A stretch of DNA of 64,000 nucleotides from Escallonia rubra (GCA_033065855.1 JAVXUO010000271.1:434001-498000), one strand, 5' to 3'; positions 42,601 to 55,215 are shown, numbered from the stretch's first letter. Made by a program: numbers and translations. Notes: generated from the letters alone by a model not told the origin.

Positions 42601-45600
42601 AATGGCAAAGTTTGCGACTGATTGAGTCCAAATACTCATGTATAACCCGTAAAGAACCAGTATGCAAAAGAAAAAAATTTCAACTACAAGAACTTTCGCA
42701 CTCCATATTGAGGAAACAAAATTGGTTTTAGATATAGTGAGGTAAGTTACAAGAGACAAATTACATGTACTTACAGGTACATCGGATAAAAGTAAATTAA
42801 TTTAAGTCTTTCCACTATAATCTATGTTCAGATATATAAATTTTACATTGGGTATCAAAACTATGTTGGGTAAATAATAAAATAATACTTCAATATATAA
42901 GCCTTACATGCCTCTCTTCTCATGACCAATCTATTTTGAGTTAGATACATTCACATAGTATTAGACCTGGTCGATGCACGTTCAACAGACAATTAAAAAA
43001 CTATTTTCTCACCGAGTCAATTTCTCCACTTGCTAGGTCCACTAAAAAACAAGTCGAGCCACACGTAAGGGGGTGTGTTGAGTTATATAAATCCTACATT
43101 AGGCATCAATCCCACATTGGACAAATAGCAAAAAATATTTCAGTATATATGTGACATCCTCAATCCTGGTGACATCACCAGGTTGAGTTATCGATCATAA
43201 TCACATTCAAAATCTTGTGCTGAATACAGAGCAACTACATCCTCATACTCATACATCAATAATAGATGCTCCAAATGCGTCCTTACAAAAAAATTTCTTA
43301 CAAACATACATCATACTGCAGCGGAAAACTTTTAGGTCTTTACAAAACATGAATGTTTACAACCTAATATACGCATGTAGTCGTAGGACTTTTAACAACC
43401 TATATCGCAACTGAATCTTTATCCCACTATTCCTAGCTTATCTTACCTCACACAACTGATCCCCTTGCTCAACTTTTCTAGCTTGTTTCTTTTTCCTTTC
43501 TATAAGGTTCTCCTTGATCAACCTTATAGCCTGCACAATACAACATAAGGAATGAGCGCAAATCGCCCAGTAAAGACAACACGAGGAGTATCGTGTACAA
43601 ATGATTCAAGAGATTCGGAGGATAATAATCATCTCAACGATAGATATGAATCAAGAGTTTCAATAAATTTTCGACATCAGCATAATTGTCAAACGATAAT
43701 TTTTCTATCGTTAGACTGAGCGGCTTTAAGGCCCAATAGAACAACATTACTGCCACCTCCTCATGGACTGGACTGACTGATTGACTGACCATGCAAGTGA
43801 ACCCGAAATCCAAGGTCGTAAAGATAAACATCATTGAAATACAAATCATTAAAATCATCAACATCAAAAGAAAATCAAATGCAGTGCACATGGACACGAC
43901 GGACAGGACTCGACCAGACACGACAGACTCTGCTCGAGCGACATTCATTGTCTTTGACCAGTGATCATAATTCATAGGCCATCCTCCTCATATTGATGTC
44001 CCATTTTATGGGATGTTCATCCCAGTCTCAAGTAAATAGAAGAGACATTGTCAACAAGCAGTGAACTCATTTAGAGTGCTTTCCCTAACCACGTTACAAC
44101 CAAGCAACAAGACTTCATCAACGGGGCAGACTAAGGAAAAAATTATTCCACCTTATGTCCTCAACAACACAGCTCAACAAGGAATAACGGATCAGAAGAT
44201 CAACCGGTGTTCAGACCTAACAACAAGAGTTCAACGTAACATCATCAACAGGGCGGACTTGAGAGAAATTTGCCGCAAGCCCTCAATAGCGTTCTTACAT
44301 AAGAGAAATATCGACTACCAATAAGTGCCAACATTTCACAACAACACGCAACGACCTCAACAACATCATCATCAACGATAGGGCGAACTAGGGAGAAGTT
44401 TGCCACAAGTCCTCAATGGTGTTCTCAAAGAGAAGAGATATCGGCTATCAATAATTGCCAACATCTCACAACAACCACACAACAACCCCTACACAATATC
44501 ACCCCCAACGTCAAGTATGCTAATCGAGTAAAATCATAGCATATTAGAACACGCATCATCCTCATTCAATTCTATCAACAGGGCAGACTAAAGAAATTTA
44601 TTCTACCCTAAGTCCTCAACAACACAATTCAAATATGCGTATACCGATCACAATGACTATCGGTGACCAATCATACAACAAGAATTCAACAATACGTCAT
44701 CAACATGACATGCTAATCGAAACAATGAATTAGCATATCAGAACCGCATTGTCCTTACCTGATTGGCTTATAGACGAAGCAACTCGCAATCTCTAATCGC
44801 AACGAGCTGCATCACCTAGTCAAATAATACTCTGCCCGTTAGAAATCATTCCACATATACGCACCCCCAATCCTACCTTCCCATTTAATCATTTATAGCG
44901 TCTTACGACAGCTTGTTAATCCGATCCAATAATTGGATCATTAATCTAGCTTACCAACGTATTAGCAATAACCACTATCTCATTATTTAAACGTATTAAT
45001 ATCATTCCTCACTTCCCACTATTTCGAACGTTGAATTACACGCGTTTCCTAAAATTTGGCGTCAACATGGCAAATTATCAAAATATCCCCTTTGGGCAGC
45101 AAATTACCAAAATACCCTCTGATGGTTCACTACTACTCAAGCACCCAAAATATGCTTCAAAACAACCTATCAGGTGTTTTATAGCTCTTTCTGGACTAAA
45201 AAGTCCTTTGAAAAACTTTACCGGGAAAATTACCAAAATACCCTTATCTGGGTGGCAAATTACCAAAATGCCCCCTGAGGGTTCCCGACATCAGAAAAAT
45301 CTCAAAAGTGCTTTAAAACGCTATTTTAAGCCTCCTGAATTCATTCTTGAGCTAAAAAATATTTTACAATATTTTCGCCCAAAAATTCCGAACCGATGTC
45401 CGGACCGAGCGCTTAAAAGCTCGTTCGGCCAAAAATAGGTAACGACTTTAGAATGACCCGAAATCTTGGGAAATGGAACTTCTCAGTATTATTGAGTCCT
45501 CATAAAAATTTTGCGCAAAACCGCGTTCGTTTGATATTTTAAATTCCACTACAAAGTTTGAAAGTTCTCGTAAGGGTTAACCCCCTTCCTGACTTCGAAA

Positions 45601-45956
45601 AAATCTGAAATGTTTCCACGATGTAGGCCTCCTAAAAATATTTTGGGTTTCTTCTTTGTACTTTGGCTAAATATAACCGTAAATATTTTTAAAAATTCGA
45701 ATTAAAACCTGGTTATTAAATTTTCACCTTTAGTGACAAAAACAGTCACTATTCACATCAACACACACTACTTCACCTTCACGCACACACACTCATCTTC
45801 TTCATCCTTCACACGCCTGGTTTCTCTTTCAATCGCACATGAATCTCCTCCATAACTAATCTTAAATCACGTAAACTCATTGCAATCCATCCAATATAAT
45901 CATGCCCCGAACACACTTTTATACATCTAATTCATTCAATTAAACACAATCATACA

Positions 45957-47145
45957 CAGTAGCGGAGGCAGCGGGGGGCACAGGGGGGCACGTGCCCACC
46001 TGCTGCCTTCTTCTCCCTCGTTCAGAGTAAAGCCGCCGGCCGCCGACATGGTTATGAATCCACCGGCCACTACATCACTGAATTCACCTTCACTTACAAG
46101 ATGAAGAAGTGGAAAATGAAGAACAAATTCAAGACGGTCAGATTAAGAACATCATGAGCCAACACTTAAGGCATTCCAGGCGATAGTTCCACAATACCAT
46201 GCTTAAGTCACAAGAACCAACACTTAAGGCAGGTGGAAGGAAGAAGATAAGGTGAAGTGTATGTGGATATGGTGGTAGAAGGTGAATAGGTGAGAGAGAG
46301 AGGAGAGAGAGAGAGAGAGAGAGAGGAAAAACAAGTGGCGGCTGACTGTTTTAATTGTGGTAGTTTAGGGTTAGAAGGGTAGTTTCAGGAATGGATTTAA
46401 TTAAATGCTGGAACAAATTTTTATTGTGGTAGTTTAGGGTTTTAGGAATGGATTTAATTAAATGTGGAATAAATTTGAACCATTGATTAAAATTAACAGT
46501 CATGATTTTTTTAAAAGAGTTTCATATGTTTTAATAACGGCATTAATAAATGATGTTATGGTAAACGAACAAAAAAAAACTAAAATGTCTAGAAAAATAC
46601 AATATTTTTATAAATTACACTGAAATTTCGGGCTCAAAATAAAAGACACATAAAAAGAATGACATTCAAATAAACGGTCTTTATACTATATTTTATTGTA
46701 ATGAACGCAACTCCAATCTTTATCACTGTAGTCATCTCAATTTTTGTTTTCTTAATATAACTGTTTTGTTAGGTGTTGGTTATTGTGCATAGTAAATTTG
46801 AATAACTTATTACGAAGTATAATATTTGTCCCGTGATGTCTTTGTTCTATATGTTCCACAAGCGGTGAGACATTCTAATCCAGTAAAGTGCAGTCATGTG
46901 TAATATGAAATTAAATTGGCACACAAAATTTTGAGTTACCTTTGAATTTATCAGGGTTCGAAATTGAGTTTATGAATTGGCTACTCATAAAAATGTTGGT
47001 GATTCACTCATGCTCTCTCCATCTACGCTCGTTCAAGTTGTTTGTTTGTTAAGTTAATACATTGTAACAATACTTAAGCTTAGGAATTTTCTCTCCTTTG
47101 CCGATTAGGTGCCCACCCCGTGCACAATTTCTGGCTCCGCCACTG
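45957..47145 (+). mobile_element. hAT-type element, non-autonomous, 1.2 kb
   Basis: Ends CAGTAGCGGAGGCAGC and, reversed, CAGTGGCGGAGCCAGA; the CAGTGGCGGA terminus is common in hAT elements. Target duplication ATCATACA / ATCATACC (45949-45956, 47146-47153), 7 of 8 matching. Both ends hold a GTGCCCACC motif facing inward. No transposase frame. A GA microsatellite lies at 46299-46324. Confidence 0.88.
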
Positions 47146-47170
47146 ATCATACCCACTAACAAACCCGAAG

Positions 47171-47228
<58 letters not shown>
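47171..47228. repeat. (CA)n(TA)n compound microsatellite
   Basis: About 35 bp of CA followed by 23 bp of TA. Confidence 0.95.
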
Positions 47229-48282
47229 CCTGTATATTCAGCCAAGTTGAACCAATATTCAGTCAAATTCCCACAATTTTTTCGTAATCAGGGTTCAAGA
47301 TCATAACATGATGGGTTTAGGGTTTCTCCCCATTTTTTTCTTTCTTCCCCTCTTTCTTTTTCCTTCTTCCCCGTTTCTTTTTCTTCCCTTTTTCTTCTAG
47401 CTGCTTCTTGCTGTTACTGTTAACGAATTGTTCACCTTTGTGTATTATAATCTCATCAGTCGTCTTATCCCCTTTCTATTTTCTTTTATAATGAACTTAG
47501 TCAGCTTAGTTTAACCAGGAGGTGGCCACCATTCGGCTGACTCCTCCCCATTTTGTGACACCTTTTGCAACTTTCAAAATTTGCACTTCAGCCCCTCAAG
47601 TTTCTAAAATTGCATTTTAACCCCTCGACTTTGAAAAATTATAATTGACCCCAAAAGCACCTTAACCCCTCCTTTAGCCCCCTAACACCTCATTATCAAC
47701 GAAATGATGCTACTTAATAAGAATATGCATCCCGTTCACCATATTTTTTCAAATTACACTTTTGCCCCTTAACTTTCCAAAATTACATTTTAACCCCCAA
47801 AACCACACTAACCCCCTATTTAGCTCCCTACCACTTAATCATCACCAACATATTTCTACTTAATAAAAATAGCACCTCTTAATTAATCAAACTTACGATT
47901 AGATTAATTTTTGGTATTTTCCGAGGTATCACAATATAAGCCTTATACGTCATCTCTTTTCATTATCAATATATAAGCCTTGCAGGTCTCTCTTCTCATG
48001 ACCAATTTATTTTGAGTTAGATACTTTCACATGGTATTAGACATGGTCGATGCACGTTCAACAGACAATAAAAAAACTATTTTCTAACCAAGCCAATTTC
48101 TCCACGTGCTAGGTCCACTCAAAAACAAGTCAGGCCATACGTGAGGTGACTTGTTGAGTTATATAAATCCTACATTAGGTATCATTCCGACATTGGGCAA
48201 ATAACAAACAATACTTCAGTATATAAGCCTTATACGTCATCTCTTTTCATTATCAATTAATTTTGAGTTCGATGCTTTGACA

Positions 48283-48990
48283 ATATTAATGTAACATAGA
48301 CTATCTTGTTATCAGATTGTCAACTCATGGCCTAGGACTAGCTACCCTGTTAGAGAGTATCCTTCCGTCTTTTATGGGTTATATGCATGACTAAAAGTTT
48401 CTTTTTCTTATGCCTTTTGTTTGCCCTTGAGGATTATGAAAATGAGGGGAAAAAGCAGAAAATATTTCACGGTGGTGGTGGCAGTGGTGGTGTATCTATG
48501 TGTGCCCGTTTTTCCATTATAATAATTGACAAGTAGATGCACCACGAGTTCTCTGGGTGCGATGTCAATCACTAGCGATGAAATTCCTATATACATGATG
48601 AGGAGACATGAAAGTTAGTTGCAGTGTGATGGTTACAATGATGCAATTTAATATTGGATTCTTCATGGCCAACCTACTTAATTTGAGTGCAGCCAATCTA
48701 AAGGATGGGGTCTGCTTTATGCCGTTCCTCCAACTTGTAGGTGGCATAATAAGTGTGGTACGAGTATGGGCATTTAAAGGGAGTAGATTATCATGCAATG
48801 AAGTGTACTTTGTGCAGTTTTGCAGAGAACTAACAATTCTCAATTGATTAACCTGCATAGACTTGGAAATATCCATGAATGTAAGGTCCTAATTTCTTGC
48901 CACTTTTATCCAGAATCGGGATAAGCATTTCATGCTTGAACCGCAATAATCTCCCTCGCATTCAAATCCACAACGAAAGCACCTTATGTT
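48283..48990. other. Unassigned DNA between TRIM array and copia LTR
   Basis: Overlapping frames of 103 codons (minus, 48565-48876) and 79 codons (plus, 48608-48847) show no recognisable motif. A GGTGGTGGCAGTGGTGGTG stretch lies at 48473. No element ends found. Confidence 0.4.
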
Positions 48991-49961
48991 TGTTGGGAAA
49001 ATTACTGCTTTGTGTATACTTGTTCAGAAAAGAAAAACAAGTAAGAAAAATACTGACATGTAGTATACTAAACTGAGCAGACATAATTATAATGTTTCTA
49101 AAACTAAGAACCAACAGAAATAAAAATTGGACCATATGTAACTCACAATAGAAATGCAGAACGGCAAATGGAGAATCGAGGCGTGAATTTAGTACACTGT
49201 CCTTAAGAATTTATCTATCCCGCAATGGTGCTAACGGTTTTTTGATGAAAGACTCCCAGGATACAACAGTAGCAACATCTGAAAATAGGAGCACTCCAAA
49301 TTTGCAGACCCAGTGAACCAAAACAATGCAGAATTCTTTCTTTCGGAGACACAGGAAAAACATACAGAATTTTGTGAGAGGAATTTTTTTTTCTATTTTT
49401 GTTTTTCAGACATGGACGCAATTTTTATACAATTAAAAAATTCATTGGAGGGTGCAACTCTTCACTGAACGAGTGCAGCTGTTGGAAAACTTACAACTTT
49501 CCAGAAAAGAATTAAATAAATAAATAATTATTTATTTAAAATATTTTTGTCCCAAAAAATAAATCCTGATGTACCAAGCCCAAGCCACGGCCACAGACCA
49601 GACAGGGACAGGACGAGCGGGCAGCGCGCGCGTGTTTATGGACCTTGGGTCAACCTAGGTCCTCTCTCCTTACAAAACTTGGGTACCTCCAAAGGACTCA
49701 ACCTTTAGCTCAAAATTAAACTTTATAAGGAGACAACATTAGTTTATCTCTTCAATGTGTAATTCTCTTTTCTCTTTAAGTTGAACCACCAACTTCAACT
49801 TCAATTTTCTTATTCACTTCTAATTTGTTTTAAACTTATGAATATACTCCAATAGATGAACATAAATTAATTTGTTCCTAACCAAATTATAGTGTGGAAC
49901 CCATTTGAAAATTGAGTTAAAGTGGACACCCAAAGTGAGTTTAAAACCCACAATGCCAATA
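48991..49961 (-). repeat. 3' LTR of the copia element
   Basis: 971 bp. Plus-strand start TGTTGGGAAAATTACTGC. Its plus-strand end reads CCAATA where the 5' LTR has CCAACA. Holds CTTATAAAG on the minus strand, a possible TATA box. Confidence 0.9.
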
Positions 49962-50561
49962 ATCAGCCACATGAATGGAAAATTGACTGGACACTAAATG
50001 CAAGGAAATGCTGACACTAGAAAGAGTTCAATTAGAACGCCACTGCATCGGGATAGGTAGCCGATGGCCTTGAACCTTCCCTAGTGAGAACTATCGGATT
50101 CACTGGTTAACCAGTGAACGTGATGTCTTGAATTGTTCAACCTTTAGTGTAAATCGAGACAATAGAACATCACACAGTACTGCTCAAACATTGTTTTGAG
50201 GTTCTTATTATTATGTTCATTATGGTCCTGAACAAGTCTTGGTTTTCATGAATACTTCATGAGAATTCAGCCTTACAATTCTCATAGAAGCGGCCCACTT
50301 CTTACTCACGTAGGTGACTTCTTATTAAGAGGTTCCTACTGCACCCTAACTTGGATTTCCAAGATATAAGAGTCATTAAAAGCATAGCTTAATCTAAAAT
50401 TTTGTAGGTGGCACTGTCTGCTCACTATAGAAATGGATATGAGGGTTTTAACCTTCCTATAGTGCTTCGTTTGAGTCGCATTTACATAATTCAGTTTTCC
50501 CTTTACACCTAGATCTTGGGATCTCCAATTAGCTAAGTAGGGTTTTCATTATGGCAACTCT

Positions 50562-51107
50562 TTAGTTCATAGGCTTAAGACTCATTCCCCTTGATAACGT
50601 ATTTACTTTCTCTCTAGTCAAAGCTTTCGTTAACAGATCCACAATGTTATCTTTTGACTTCACATAGTCAATAGAGATAATTCCATTAGAGAGTAATTGT
50701 TTAACGGTATTGTGTCTGCGACCTATGTGTCTAAACTTGCCGTTGTACATACGGTTTTGTTCTATTCCAATTGTAGATTGACTATCACAATGTATGCAAA
50801 TTGGTGGCACAGGCTTAGCCCAATGTGGAATATCCTCCAAGAAATTACGAAGCCACTCCGCTTCTTCTCCTGCTTTATCTAAAGTAATGAATTCAGACTC
50901 CATAGTGGATATGGCAATACATGTCTGTTTAAAGGGTTTCCAATAAAAAGCTGCTCCTACTAATGTAAACACATATCCACTTGTGAACTTTGTTTCACTA
51001 GAATCTGATATCCAACTAGCATCATTGTATCTTTCTAATACAGCTGGATATCTGGTGTAATGTAGCCCAAAGTTTAAGGCATATTTTAAGTACCTTAAAA
51101 CTACCAA
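50562..51107 (-). pseudogene. Copia RNase H domain
   Basis: 181 open codons. Begins [14 protein letters not shown], then [69 protein letters not shown] and [13 protein letters not shown], ending [12 protein letters not shown]. These are the RNase H blocks of copia polyproteins; the first catalytic Asp sits in YNDASW and the Glu in TMESEF. The frame is intact although it cannot be expressed as part of a whole polyprotein. Confidence 0.88.
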
Positions 51108-51159
51108 TTATGCATGAATACTCTAATTGAGATACTCTTTCACCAGTATTCTTTCTTAG

Positions 51160-52090
51160 ATGTAAATTTACATCTAGTGGTGTCTTCACCGGACTACCAT
51201 CATAACTTTAAAATTTTTCTAGCACTTTCTCAATATAATGAGATTGTGTCAAGACTAGTCCATTTGATGTTTTGGTGATTTTCATACCAAGTATAACATC
51301 AACCACACTTAAATCTTTCATATCAAATTTACTGGTCAAAATTTTCTTTGTAACTTTAATGAACTCACTATTGCTCCCGATAATGAGCATGTCATCAATA
51401 TAAAAACAAATAATGGCATATCCTTTTTCTGTGCCTTTAACGTAGACACATTTATTCGTTGATTCTAAAGCCATTTTCAATCATGACTTTATCAAACTTT
51501 TCATGCCATTGTTTCGGAGCCTGTTTTAGTCCATAGAGTGACTTAACAAGCTTGCACGCATTCCTCTTTTGATCAGGAGCTATAAATCCTCGGATTGTTC
51601 CATATAGATCTCTTCATTTAGATCTCCATTTAAGAAGGCTGTCTTCACATCCATTTGTTGTATCTCATGATTATTAATAGTTGCAATAGCTATCAATATT
51701 CGAATGGCTGTTATTCTTGTAACTAGTAAATATGTATCGAAATAATGAAGGCCTTCTTTTTGTCTATATCACTTGACAACCAACCTCGCCTTATATTTTT
51801 CGATCATTCAATCAACTTTCATCTTTCTCTTGAAAATCCATTTACACCTTAAGGGTTTATTTCCAGGAGAGATCCACCAGTTCCCGTCTATGATTTTGCA
51901 TGATGGAATCTATTTCATTATTAATAGCCTTTTTCCAATGTGGAGCTTCAGGACTTGACATTGCTTCACTGTAGGTATGATGCTTATTTTCTAGCAAATA
52001 TGTCAGAAAATCAGGACCAAAAGATGTAGACGTTCTAGCTCTCTTGCTACATCTTGATTCATCTTCCTCTTGTGAGGGTTCTTGGTCCAT
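51160..52090 (-). pseudogene. Copia RT linker and reverse transcriptase, broken
   Basis: The linker frame (51857-52090) ends with HWKKAINNEIDSIMQNHR. The middle of RT (51500-51850) is frameshifted; [19 protein letters not shown] residues can be read around 51480-51540. The 90-codon frame at 51208-51480 carries the catalytic ICFYIDDMLIIGSN and the SKFDMKDLSVVDVILGMKI block. At least three frameshifts or stops separate the parts. Confidence 0.85.
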
Positions 52091-52117
52091 ATTAGTTCCT
52101 TATAAAGAACTCTGTTC

Positions 52118-52814
52118 TTATACAACTTTATAAGAAAATATTTCTTCAAAGAAATGTGCATTCCTTGTTTCTATTCTGGTGTTGACGTGTATGTCATCAA
52201 CCTCATATTTATGCACCAAGAACCGATATGCAGAAATCCTTTGCACGTTGGCTTGAGAATGCTTTCCTTTCTTTCCTTTGTTTTTGCGGCTGTAGCAATC
52301 CTTGGCACGATGGCCTGATTTGTCACACATATAGCGATTCCCATTGAACTTCCATTTTGTCTTAGCGGAAAGTTTCCTTCTCTCTGATGGACCTTGCTCA
52401 ACGACATTTGTCTTGGCCTCTTGATGATAATTTTCGGCCTTCCTTTAAGACTGGTGATTATCCTCTTCAATCCTCAATCTAACAATTAAGTCTTCAAGTT
52501 TCATTTCCTTGCCTTTGTGTTTTAAATAATTCTTGAATTCTTTCTAAGTAGAAGGCAAATTTTCAACTAGTGCTGCCATTTGAAAGGATTCTCCAACACC
52601 ATATTTTCCGCATGAATGTCATGTAGAATTAGTTAAAACTCTTGGACATGACGAATCACAGTCTTGGAATTCACCATTTTGAAATCAAGGAATTTGCTGA
52701 CTACCAATTTCTTATAACCAACATCTTCTGCCTTGTATTTCTTTTCCAATGATTCCCACAATGCTCTCACATTTTTCATTGGACTATATACTTTATACAA
52801 CGCATTGTCCAAAC
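52118..52814 (-). pseudogene. Copia gag C part with mutated zinc knuckle
   Basis: The gag part at 52633-52814 includes ALWESLEKKYKAEDVGYKKL and KFLDFKMVNSKTV. The knuckle reads RYMCDKSGHRAKDC: the first Cys of C-x2-C-x4-H-x4-C is Arg, which would break zinc binding. After the knuckle the frame goes on for about 45 codons and then meets the RT linker; protease and integrase are absent, so a deletion of over 1.5 kb lies near 52095-52130. Confidence 0.85.
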
Positions 52815-53008
52815 TAGGGGTGCAACTTGGGCCAGGTAAACTGTAGACAACCCGTGCCAGCCCTAAAAAATATAGGCATGGACTTACTTTTGTAGTGACC
52901 ATGATGAACGTGGGCTCAAAATTTTGAGCCCGAAAAAATATATGGGCTAGACATGGGCAAAGGTTTCTACAAGCCCGTCTAGCCCGTGGGAAAACCAACC
53001 CATCTAAC

Positions 53009-53043
<35 letters not shown>

Positions 53044-53682
53044 TCATGTTACAATATATTTATTTTATTTCCTTTAGTCATTATAAACAGCGGATCATAT
53101 AAGTCTATGCAATCCCGACCGTCAAACTCTTAACCTAATAGAATACAATTTATGTTTTGTACTTTCTGAACTCTCAGCCCCCACTTTGACGAAGTCAAAG
53201 CCTTAAAGCCAAATGTATGCTCATATTCTTGTCTTATTTTTCTGAACTATGTTGAGCGACGGTTCATACTTTTCATTCATGTTTAGAAATCTTTAAATAC
53301 TTTACGTTTTCATTTTTTTTAATTATAGGATTAGAAACTCTTGTCTTTTTTTTCTCTATCAGTTTGTCCCAAATATTTGTTTCCATGTTTATATTTAAGT
53401 TCATTTTGAGATTTTAATGTACTTTTTTTTTCATTATCATGAATAAAGTGTAGAGTTGGATGATCAATGATATATTTCGAAATCGTTTTAAAAAATATAT
53501 AATTCGTAACTATGGACAACTCATGGACAACCTGCGTCCACCAAAATTTTGATGGGCTTGGCGTAAGCATATATTATTTAGCCTGTAGATGGGTTGGGCT
53601 GGACATGGGCACGACTTTTGGGGAGCGAGGTGGTCATGGTTTAACCCTTGGGCCCGTCCAGCCCGCCCAAGTTGCACCCATA
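52815..53682 (+). mobile_element. hAT-type MITE, 868 bp, inside copia gag
   Basis: Ends TAGGGGTGCAACTTGGGC and, reversed, TATGGGTGCAACTTGGGC. The 8-bp target duplication GTCCAAAC is perfect (52807-52814 and 53683-53690). Subterminal GGGC(T/C)-rich motifs (TGGGCTAGACATGGGC, GGGCTGGACATGGGC) occur in both arms. A TA microsatellite lies at 53009-53043. The minus-strand frames crossing its borders are chimeras with gag. Confidence 0.95.
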
Positions 53683-53690
53683 GTCCAAAC

Positions 53691-54011
53691 CATTGAGGAT
53701 GTAGTTCTTGCATAGAAAATTCGAATGCTTCCAAGTATCCACGATAGCCACTGTCTACCGGTCAGGATATAATCACCAAGTTCTGGTGCATCTTCTTGCA
53801 AGAACATTGCCAAGTTCAAGGTGGTCAAATAAAACAACAATTTTTGTTGCCACCTTTTAAAAGCCTTTCCGTTGAAATTTTTTGGTCTTTCACCAAGTCT
53901 AACGGATCCATGAGCAATCCCTACATAAGGCATTGCATGCATAATTCTCTCAATATGTTGTGCATTGGGATTAACTGGTCCACTTTCGGGAATGGTTTTG
54001 CTAGTAGCCAT
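53691..54011 (-). pseudogene. Copia gag N terminus
   Basis: Starts MATSKTIPESGPVNP (ATG at 54011), continues RLGERPKNFNGKAFKRWQQK and LLFYLTTLNLAMFL, the usual copia gag opening with a conserved Trp in KRWQ. It runs into the hAT insertion. The gag resumes beyond it at 52814. Confidence 0.85.
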
Positions 54012-54225
54012 TGTTATATCTATCAACCAATTCATAACAACAATTATAAAACATCCAGTCTAACACAAACTATAATGGAAAGCAGATTCTAGTGACACTA
54101 AAAATTAAATTTAGAAACTAAAAATAATTTTAATACAAAGTTTGACAGAATCAAATAACAAAATGAAATTTAAAAAACAATGTTTCTACACATGTAACAC
54201 AAAGTGCAGGATAAAGTCTTAAGAT

Positions 54226-55215
54226 TGTTGAGAAAATTAGTGCTTTGTGTATGCTTGTGCAGCAAAAAAAAATAAAAAAAATACTGATATGTAGTATACT
54301 AAATTGAGCAGACATAATTATAATGTTTCTAAAATTAAGAACCAACAAAATGAGAAACTGGACTATATGTAACTCACAATAGAAATACATAACAACATAT
54401 GGAGAATCGAGGCGTAAATTTGGTTCACTGTCCTTAAGACTTTATTCGTCCTGCAATGGTGCTAACGAGTCTCTTAACGAAAGTCTCCCAGGATACAACG
54501 ACAGCAACGTATGAAAATAGGAGCACTCCATATTTGTAGAATTTCCAGACCCGACAAACCAAAACAATGCAGAACTCTTTCTTTCGGAGACACGTGAAAA
54601 CATATAGAATTTCGGGAGATGGTTTTTTTTTTTTTTTTCTTTCTGTTTTTTGTTTTTCAGACCCTCGACGCAACTTTTATACAGTGAAAAAATTCACTGG
54701 AGGGTGCAACTCTTCACTGAAAGAGTACAGGTAGCGTTTGGAACGGTTGCAATTTTTCGAAAGAGAATTTAAATAAATAAAAAAATATTTATTAAAATGA
54801 TTTTTGTCCCAAAAAGAATAAAGCCTGATGCTCCACGACCATGGACCGTGATAGGTGGGCGACGTGCATGTGTGTTATGGAACTTGGGTCAACCTAGGTC
54901 CTCCCTCCTTACAAAACTTAGGTACCCCCAAGGGGCTCAACCCTTAACTCAAGACTAAACCTTATAAGGAGGCAACATTAGCTTGATATCTTCAATGTGA
55001 GATTGTTTTTTCTCTTCAAGTTGTACCACCAACTTCAACTTCAATTTTCTCATTCATTCCTCATTTGTTTTAAACTTGTGAATATATATGATTGTCTACT
55101 TCAATAGACGAAGATAAATCAATTTGTTCCTAACCAAATTATGGTGTGGAACCCATTTGAAAATTGAGTTAAAAGTGGACTCCACAAAATGAGTTCAAAA
55201 CCCACAATGCCAACA
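54226..55215 (-). repeat. 5' LTR of the copia element
   Basis: 990 bp; plus-strand start TGTTGAGAAAATTAGTGC and end AATGCCAACA. A T-run at 54622-54637 accounts for part of the length difference from the 3' LTR. Confidence 0.9.

Larger units (their letters stand above)
43150..47933 (-). mobile_element. Ty3/gypsy-type solo LTR, about 3.6 kb, with nested hAT
   Basis: On the minus strand it begins TGTGATACCTCGGAAAATACC and ends GGATGTCACA, typical of plant Tekay/Del-like long LTRs. The target duplication ATATA is present on both sides (43145-43149 and 47934-47938). No pol or second LTR lies between, so it is a solo LTR. Subtracting the nested hAT (1,189 bp plus its 8-bp duplication) leaves about 3.59 kb. 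About 44060-44480 holds a 145-bp tandem repeat (AACATCATCAACAGGGCGGA, AACTAGGGAGAAGTTTGCC). Frames such as 45031-45438 (repeated ITKIP units) are non-coding repeats. TA-rich target overlap makes a 5-bp match less weighty here. Confidence 0.8.
42825..48282 (+). mobile_element. TRIM-like tandem array (LTR-internal repeated), interrupted
   Basis: Three LTR-like copies: 42825-42955; 43076-43149 continued at 47939-48031; and 48152-48282. They begin TGTTGAGTTATATAAATCC or close to it and end TTCACA or TTGACA. After the first two comes a degenerate primer binding site (TGGTATTAGAC) and a 115-bp internal part (GGTCGATGCACGTTCAACAG to a GGGGG or GAGGTGA polypurine-like end). No coding capacity. Miniature LTR elements in tandem, sharing LTRs, arise by unequal recombination. 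Confidence 0.75.
48991..55215 (-). mobile_element. Ty1/copia retrotransposon with both LTRs, minus strand
   Basis: LTRs at 48991-49961 (3') and 54226-55215 (5') share full-length alignment with visible substitutions and small indels. On the minus strand they begin TGTTGGCATTGTGGGTTTT (TA-TTGGC in the 3' copy) and end with CCCAACA or CTCAACA. The target duplication ATGTT is perfect (48986-48990 and 55216-55220). Internal order on the minus strand: gag start 54011, gag (split by a hAT), mutated zinc knuckle, RT linker, RT, RNase H to 50562. Protease and integrase are deleted. No clear primer binding site or polypurine tract remains. Confidence 0.93.

Noticed and set aside
43150..43160. Start of a full gypsy element at TGTGACATCC
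   Set aside because: No pol, no second LTR and a matching target duplication at 47934 show a single solo LTR.
45031..45438. 135-codon frame with repeated ITKIP units
   Set aside because: It lies inside the solo LTR, on the strand opposite to it, and is repeat-derived.
52633..52998. 121-codon minus frame as one protein
   Set aside because: Its first half is hAT sequence and its second half copia gag.
54205..54225. Primer binding site next to the copia 5' LTR
   Set aside because: The sequence after the LTR on the minus strand lacks TGGTATCAGAGC or any tRNA match I can recognise.
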